A stretch of DNA of 64,000 bases, taken from contig CM032124.1 of assembly GCA_018894105.1 (NCBI GenBank), positions 8,355,501-8,419,500 of the forward strand, given 5' to 3'. The DNA comes from Jacaranda mimosifolia (taxonomy: Eukaryota; Streptophyta; Magnoliopsida; Lamiales; Bignoniaceae). A program made the translations under genes and the position numbers. How positions within the stretch are numbered: the first letter of the stretch is position 1; every line of letters starts with the position of its first letter. This document shows, one piece after another, positions 57,787 to 64,000 of this stretch. Below the pieces are notes generated by a model, which had not been told where the DNA came from, did no database searches, and saw only the letters and a list, made by a program, of their open reading frames with translations.

Positions 57787-60700
57787 CTACTTGAACCTAA
57801 AGTACGAGTATTGAAGACTGTCCATTGTGATGAGGGATCGAATATTCTTTAGAAGGTCCGTTATGTTAAATATCTGGCCTGTTTCCACCGTAACAGCATC
57901 TTTGGCAAGGCGATCAGCAACGGCATTGCCTTCTCTATATATGTGTGAAAATGTAGCATTAAGTTTTCGTGCCAAAATAAGAATGATTCCAAGGATACGT
58001 ATCAGACTCCAACGAGCTCCTTGCATTTTTGGATGAGAAGTAACGTGGCCTTAGAGTCAGTTTCAACCATGATGTTGGATATACTTCTATCTTAACAAAT
58101 TTGAAGACCTCTCATGATAGCAAAAAGCTCGGCAAACATGTTTGTTTTGCTCCCGAGTGGTTGCTAGAATGCAAAAATGACATTGCCATTGTTGTCTCTG
58201 CGCACTCCTGCAGTAGCTGCCAGACCTAGGTTTCCAATTGAGGAACCATCTAAGTTTAGCTTGACAAATCTCGTTGGAAGGCAAGCCCACCTAACCACCT
58301 AACAGGTTTTGGAAGAAGGGGGGTTCAAGCAAATACCAAACTGCACAGCAGCAGTAGAATTTGTTCTCTAATGTCGCTGGTCAAATAAGTTAGCCTTATT
58401 AAGTTTTGTATACGCCAAATAACCCGACATGGAGGGGAAGTAAGATTTTTGTATCTGATGTCATTTCTATTGCACTAAATGAACCAACAAATAAGCATTG
58501 GAATCAAGGATCTTATGTGTGTTCATCCTCAATTAGTCGACCTGTTTATCCAAGACTGGAACAAAAGAGAGATGTTGACAGTGTTAGGCATTTTAAAGTT
58601 AAAAATCTTAGCAAAGTACAGCCATATCTCCTGTGCAAAGATACATGCGATAAAAAAGTGTTCCATGGTCTCTCGGTCACTACAATGATAACATTTATAG
58701 GCAAAGTGAATTCCTTTTTGCTATAGTTTGGAATCTGTAGAGATTAAATTATAAAGTAAGCGCCAAACAAAAATAGATATGGTAGGTGTCAAAATCTTAT
58801 TCCAACATAAAGAAACTATAGAGCTAGGGGTACTGACTTGTCTGTAGTGATGCCAAGTATTTTTAGTGGAGAAGCGACCATTGCTAGAAAGTTTCCAATG
58901 CATGGTATCCATGGATCCATGGAGGATGGGAACACAGCAAATTTGATCAACAATGTTTGATGGGAGCACATCCTCCAGCTTTTTCCTAAACCAATTTCCA
59001 TCTTCCCAAAAGATGTTAACAGGTATGATAGGAGAAGAGTTCTTTTCAAGCAAGGTTTCAAGGAAAGATTCATTAAGCTAAGAATCATTCCAAAAGGAAA
59101 TATTTCCCTCTCCAATGGTCCAAAAATTTTGTTGCTCTGCCTCATTCCTAATGCCACAAAGCCATTTCCAAATGCTAGAGTTGTAAGGAGAAATTTTGGT
59201 GGTTATAGGGTGGCGATCACTACAATATTTAGCTTTGAGGAAGTAAGCCCACAAGGAGTTGTTGAGCCTAAACCACCACCAAAGTTTTAGAGTGAAGATG
59301 AAAGTATTATCTTTGAGACTCCTCACATTAAGACCACTCTCATGAAAAGGGAAACACATTTTCTCCCAAGATCTCTAATGAATTTTCTTTTTGGGTTCAG
59401 TGGAGCCCCAAAAATACCTATTGAAGATTTTTTCAAGTTTGACAAGGACCAATTTAGGGGGATTCAAGACTTGGAGGATATAGAGGGGGATGGAGAAAAG
59501 AGTGCTTTTAATAAGAGTCAGCCTACCACCTATTGACAATCTAGAGTTATCCCAACCCATGAGTTTTTTCTTGACTTTGGCAAGGAGAAAGTCATAGATA
59601 GAAGCACATTAGTTACCTTTGAAAAGAGGAGCACCGAGGTAGATGAAGGAAAGGTTTTCTTGGGTGAAGCCAGTGATATCATGGATGATGTAGTTGGTGG
59701 CCGGATCACTTTTGTAGGTTATGAGGGAGCTCTTGGAAGGATTAATTAACTGACCAGTGATGTCTTCATATTTAGATAAGAAATGTTTAAGAACACGCAA
59801 GTTTTGAAGAGAAGCTTTGGTGAAGAGGACCATACCATCAACATAGACAAGATGGGAGATTCTGATGTTCTTACCAATGTCAAAGTACAAGGTAGGATAC
59901 CGAGAAAAAATATTATCAAGACCTCTAGAAAGGAATTCCGAAGCAAGGATGAAAAAACTTGGTGAAATGGGTCACCTTGTCTCAAACCTTTGCAAGACTT
60001 GAAAAATCCAGAAGTTGTCCCATTAACCAAGACCGTAAACCAGCAGTTATTGATGAGATTGTCAACCATATTGATCCACATAGGAGGAAATCCCAACTTC
60101 TCCAAAATAGCAAGAAGAAATCTCCAATTAATCATGTCATAAGCCTTCTGCATATCTAATTTCACAATCATGTTGTCTCTGCTTCTACTGAGGCCATGAA
60201 CCATTTCCTGAGTTGAGCAAGGAGGATGTTATCGTATATCAATCTGCCTTTAACAAAGCCACTTTGGGATGGGGAGATGATGAAGGGGAGAATGTTTTCA
60301 ATTTTGGAGCACATGAGTTTAGAGAGAATTTTGTTGGTGGTGTTGCAAAGGCTAATCAAGCGGAAGACTTTCCACGAGTTAGGGGCAGTGATTTTAGGAA
60401 TAAGGGTAATAGTAGTAGTAGAGAAGCCTCTAGGCAGGGGAGAGCCACTAAAAAAATCCAAGATAGCCTCCACAACATCATTTCCAACAATATCCCAACA
60501 AACTTGAAAAAACATCGAAGAAAATCCCCCTGGCCCAGTGACACTATCAGCGCATATATCAAACACGGAAGCTTTGATTTCTCTTTCAATGGCGTGGAGG
60601 TAAGAAGGCTAATGTCAAAAGTGGTTAGTCTATTTGGAATGCAATCCAAGTTTTCCTCAGTAAAGCTCCCCCGCATGTTCAGTCATCAAATGTTCAAAAT

Positions 60701-61860
60701 AAAACGCAGCAGATTTGGAAATCTCCTCATGAGCAGTAATAATTTCCCCTTCATCATGAATCTGGTGGATCTCTGCTCTGGTATGTTTCTTTTTTGCCAT
60801 ACTTTGAAAAAACTAGGTATTCCTTTCCCCTTTTCCAACCACTTACAAGCTGACTTTTGCCTCCAAAAGTCCTCTTCCATAGTTAAAGAAGCCACCAAAA
60901 GAGCATTATATCTTTTAAGATCAGTTAGGCTGTCAGTTGAAGGGTTTTGGTCATATCTAGTTTCAGCTTGGAGAGTTGCTTCCTTAGCCATTCTAACCTT
61001 ATTGAGCACGTTACCAAAGACCTCCTTGTTCCATCTTTTGAGAGTCTTTTTGATCCTGATCGATTTAAGGTAAAGTTTCAACATTTCTTTCGATTGAATC
61101 AGTGCATTCCAGCAGTTTCTGACCATGTCTAGGAACCTATAGTGCCTTGTCCACATATGAAGGAATCTGAAGCTAGATGGATGGGGAAAGGCGGACCCCG
61201 CGAATAAACGTAGCAAAGGATGGTGATCAGAAATATTTCTGGTAAGATGTTGAACCCTTGTGACACCAAATGATTCGCACCACTGAGAGGAGCAAAGGAT
61301 TCTATCAAGCCTTTCCCAAACAGAATTAGCAATCCAAGTCAACAGAGAACCTTCAAAGCCTAAGTCCTGAAGACCACAGTCCATGATCATGTCGCCAAAA
61401 TCCTCCATAGTAGAGCTATTCGGATTAGCACCTCCTTTCTTTTCCTCAGCACAAAGGATAATATTAAAATCCCCTCCAACTAACCAAGGAAATGGCGTGT
61501 TAGGCAAGTTACGAATGTCATCCCATAAAGGTCTTCTGGCAAGCTTCGCCCCTTTAGCAATGTACAGGCAATATCGGTAGGCCATATAGGTGAAGCAATT
61601 TGAACATGGAGGAGTTGATCTGTGTCCATCAACACAGTAACATTCAAACTGTCTTCATATATACACCAAATTTTTTTGTTAATATTAGCAATCCCTCTAT
61701 CTAGTCCCAATCTCCTGGGCATGTATCCCTCGTCCAGTTGTATTTTGGGTTCAAGGAGGACAAGAATTTTGAGTTTATGATCTCTAACAAGGTTATGTAC
61801 AATTCTCTCAGAGGCAGGATTTCCCATGCCTCTGACATTCCAAATGAAGAGTTGGTTCAT
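57787..61860 (-). pseudogene. LINE ORF2: endonuclease, reverse transcriptase, RNase H, broken
   Basis: Order on minus: endonuclease from ATG 61860 (WNVRGMGNPASERIV; LVGGDFNIIL at 61478; SDHHPLLRLF at 61225), reverse transcriptase from about 60600 (GPGGFSSMFFQ; LIPKI; SPSQSGFVKGR; VKLDMQKAYDMINW with a palm Asp; CKGLRQGDP), then HLVYVDGMVLFT at about 59850, where the active box YADD has become YVDG. A zinc-binding reverse-transcriptase region follows (RLSIGGRLTLIKS, 59540; WLCGIRNEAE, 59150), then an RNase H (REGNAVADRLAKDA, about 57930). At least five frame changes and stops were counted. Loss of the second palm Asp alone would inactivate copying. Confidence 0.92.
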
Positions 61861-62216
61861 TGTTGGGTTTTCTTGGAGTTTTTGAATTTGGGAGGTTTTG
61901 TTTTGTCTGGCTGTGATTCTTTTGGTTTATGGTTGGGGGATGGTGATCAGCGGTCGAATAAGGATTTGGATCTAGCGATTTTTTAGGGGCGGACAGCATC
62001 AGGATTGGGATCTTTGAAGTGATGGAGAGGTGATGTGGAGTGGCTAGATGAGACAGATTTGGAGTGGCTAATGTTTTGTGCAAGATTGGCATCTTGGAAA
62101 TTGTGTTCTATGGTGAGGTTCAGGGAAGGAGTTTGGTCAATAGAAGGTTGATTTTCAGAGGGTGGATGGTTCATTTTAGTGACTGATTGGGTTTTAGACA
62201 AAGTAGCCTTCTTTTT
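61861..62216 (-). other. Ser/Pro-rich linker between LINE ORF1 and ORF2
   Basis: Minus-strand codons for Ser, Pro, His, Asn and Thr are abundant in two overlapping frames. It is probably the frameshifted C-terminal tail of ORF1. No domain was recognised. Confidence 0.55.
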
Positions 62217-63662
62217 TCATTTTTTCACTAGAGTTGGGGATTTGGGTACATTGCTACCATTATCACAGCCTTCCACAATAACACCATTACCACTATCATC
62301 ATTGCCAATATTACCAGAAGAACCAGCAACATTACCAATAGCAGTATATAAATTGACAACATTATCAGATCCATTTGCAGCATCATTATCAGCTAATTCA
62401 ATCATCAATGACTCTTTTCTAGTAGTAACAACAATGTCATCATCAGAATGGCCATGACTCATAATAGGTTCATGAGGGACATTGTCAGCTAAATGCAAAG
62501 TTTGAAATGAGTTACTAACTAGTGTGGTCACAGGCTTCTTCGTTCCACTTGAGCCTCCTATTTCGAAACTGCTAATGACTGCAGCTGCAATTGACTTCCC
62601 TTTGTCACCTTTGTCATTCTTACTCTGCTTTTCAAGATCATCTGGACTTTTGGCTTTCCGAAAGGCTCTCCGCTGGGCCGGCCCAGAGGCGTTTCTACTT
62701 ATGTAGCAAGATTCGATGCTATGACCCACATGTTTGCAATGCGAACAATACTTGGGGACATTTTCATAGACCAACTGGAAGCATGATAGCTTAGCATCTT
62801 GCTGAATGATAATCTCTTTAGGGAGAGGCTTGTTCAAGTGCACTTCAACACACAACCTAGCATAGGACAATCTGGCCCTTGTAACTATAGCTTCATCTAC
62901 ACAAAGGGGCTTGCCTATTGATTCAACAATAGAAAATAGAGATTGAGGTTTGAAAAGGTGAAGAATGAGAGCAGGGATTCGCACCCCTATAGGAACAACA
63001 GCAGATTCATGGGCTGGATTAAAGTCTGGTGTCCAAGCAAGAGTTCTCATAGATAATCCACCAACCATTCATTCTCTTTTGAGTCTTAGAATGGAATAAT
63101 CCGCAGCATTACTCAAAACAATCACAATGTGTTTAAAAGTGATGGGTCTAATAGAAAACCCCCCAGAAAAGTTTTGGGACTCAAGAAATTAAACAATGGT
63201 TTGGAATTTTGGAGACCTAAATGAAAATCTGCCAACAAGAGCGAAATGCAAGTCGGCGGCCAAGTCTATGACTTCTTCACGAGTGAAGGAAATAGTTGGC
63301 TTACCATTGGTGGAGCAAACCTTACTAGACCTGGGACCATTGGGATCAAAAAAAAGTGGACTGAGATTGGGATTCAAGGCCAAAGGCACCTCGCGATTTC
63401 TATTGCCAATCCTAACAAAATATTGGCACAACTATATCTTAGGATTCGGCAAAGCAGAATTAGGTAGAAGGGCCATCGGAGAGGGTGGGTTAGGGCAAGG
63501 GTTAGCAGATTCCAAGGGGAGAGGGGGCACGAGAGGGGATGAAAACAAACGGGGAAGAGAGAGGCGCAGATTTTTACTATGAAGGGGAAAGGGTGGGAAA
63601 ATATCAGGGTCTAGAGGGAAAAGTGGATGGGAAGAGGATGGGGAAGAAGGAAATGAGGCCAT
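62217..63662 (-). pseudogene. LINE ORF1: DUF4283 and CCHC zinc knuckle, three in-frame stops
   Basis: One frame runs 482 codons from ATG 63662 to 62217, broken only by TAG (63432-63434), TAA (63189-63191) and TGA (63069-63071, where Trp is expected). The N-terminus is Pro/Ser-rich. DUF4283 follows (FALVGRFSFRSPKF; FSIRPITFKHIVIVL; MRTLAWTPDFNPAHES), then a knuckle YCSHCKHVGHSIESCY (C-x2-C-x4-H-x4-C, about 62740-62700), then a basic and acidic low-complexity tail. The protein would bind element RNA. The preserved frame despite three stops suggests inactivation by point mutation. Confidence 0.9.
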
Positions 63663-63867
63663 AGAAACACACCACCAGCCGCCAGCGGCGACCGAAGGTC
63701 AGCAGCAGAGAAGGACACAAGAAAGAAACAAAAGTTACCAAAAATGGAAAAGAAATGGGAAAAGGGGTAACTGGAAAGGGGAGAGAGAAGATAGGATAAA
63801 GAAAACCATGCAAAATTTCTCTTTCTAGCAATTCGCTTAATTTTTGTATCAAGTTTCTTGTGCATTC

Positions 63868-63885
63868 CAACATTATAGAGAACTT
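63868..63885. repeat. LINE target-site duplication, right copy
   Basis: CAACATTATAGAGAACTT, identical to 57525-57542. The sequence right of it (63886-64000) continues the pre-insertion locus and shows no gene. Confidence 0.95.
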
Positions 63886-64000
63886 ACAGTTAGCAAGCTT
63901 AAAAATAACTTGACTAGTGGAGAAAGCATCAACTTGACAATATCTACCTCTCATGAAGTTGTAAAAATGAAAATGATAGGTTTCACCATGCCTACTAACC

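Larger units (their letters stand above)
57543..63867 (-). mobile_element. Full-length L1-type LINE (minus strand)
   Basis: 6325 bp bounded by an identical 18-bp duplication (57525-57542 and 63868-63885), so both ends are defined. On minus it has a 5' untranslated part (63867-63663), ORF1 with DUF4283 and a CCHC knuckle, ORF2 with endonuclease, reverse transcriptase, zf-RVT and RNase H, and a short A-rich tail (about 57543-57556, T-rich on plus). This is the standard layout of plant L1 elements. All ORFs are broken, so it is a dead but unusually complete copy. Confidence 0.95.

Noticed and set aside
60213..61073. 286-codon plus-strand open frame
   Set aside because: Shadow of the minus-strand LINE ORF2, whose endonuclease and reverse transcriptase motifs are unambiguous.
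62179..63582. Plus-strand open frames over the LINE ORF1
   Set aside because: Antisense shadows of the DUF4283/CCHC ORF1 on the minus strand.

Overview
The window is plant nuclear DNA, almost certainly from a eudicot: long AT-rich stretches, GT-AG introns in a G-type lectin receptor kinase gene, and a dense layering of plant-specific transposons (Ty3/Gypsy, Ty1/Copia, CACTA, Tourist-like MITEs and an L1-type LINE with a DUF4283/CCHC ORF1). I cannot name the species. No prokaryotic, organellar, CRISPR, tRNA or rRNA feature was seen.

Layout. 1-6155: a Ty3/Gypsy element (5' LTR cut by the window edge) that keeps only gag and protease, has a 75-bp tandem array where pol should be, and ends in a polypurine tract and a complete 3' LTR. 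6227-21848: two matching CACTA-type termini in inverted orientation, each with GTAAC/GTTAC-rich subterminal repeats, 15.6 kb apart. No transposase is visible. The space between holds a solo LTR, a second CACTA-like end, a MITE fragment, two further LTRs and a Gypsy RNase H-integrase fragment. 23175-27338: a gag-only Gypsy element on the minus strand with an 82-bp tandem array.

27592-46433 is the gene-bearing part. It contains three paralogous fragments of one multi-pass membrane protein family of unknown function (two on plus, one on minus), a seven-exon S-domain receptor-like kinase with a nonsense codon and a lost catalytic-loop Asn, duplicated non-coding blocks, and a short unidentified gene fragment. 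The minus-strand membrane-protein copy is split by a Ty1/Copia element at 35175-41669 with a perfect 5-bp target duplication.

47868-54083: a decayed Gypsy chromovirus-like element with an inverted extra LTR upstream, a Tourist-like MITE in pol (TIR plus TTA duplication) and an antisense LTR fragment of another family in the reverse transcriptase. 54690-55024 is a second copy of the same MITE. 56780-57477 is a decayed 'putative gypsy type transposon' ORF (minus). 57543-63867 is a full-length LINE (minus) with an 18-bp target duplication.

No gene here looks intact and functional. The window reads as a degenerating receptor/membrane-protein cluster embedded in nested transposons. I did not find a convincing new biological system. 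The most informative items are the repeated membrane-protein family, the dated insertions, and the pol-less Gypsy elements that carry long internal tandem arrays.
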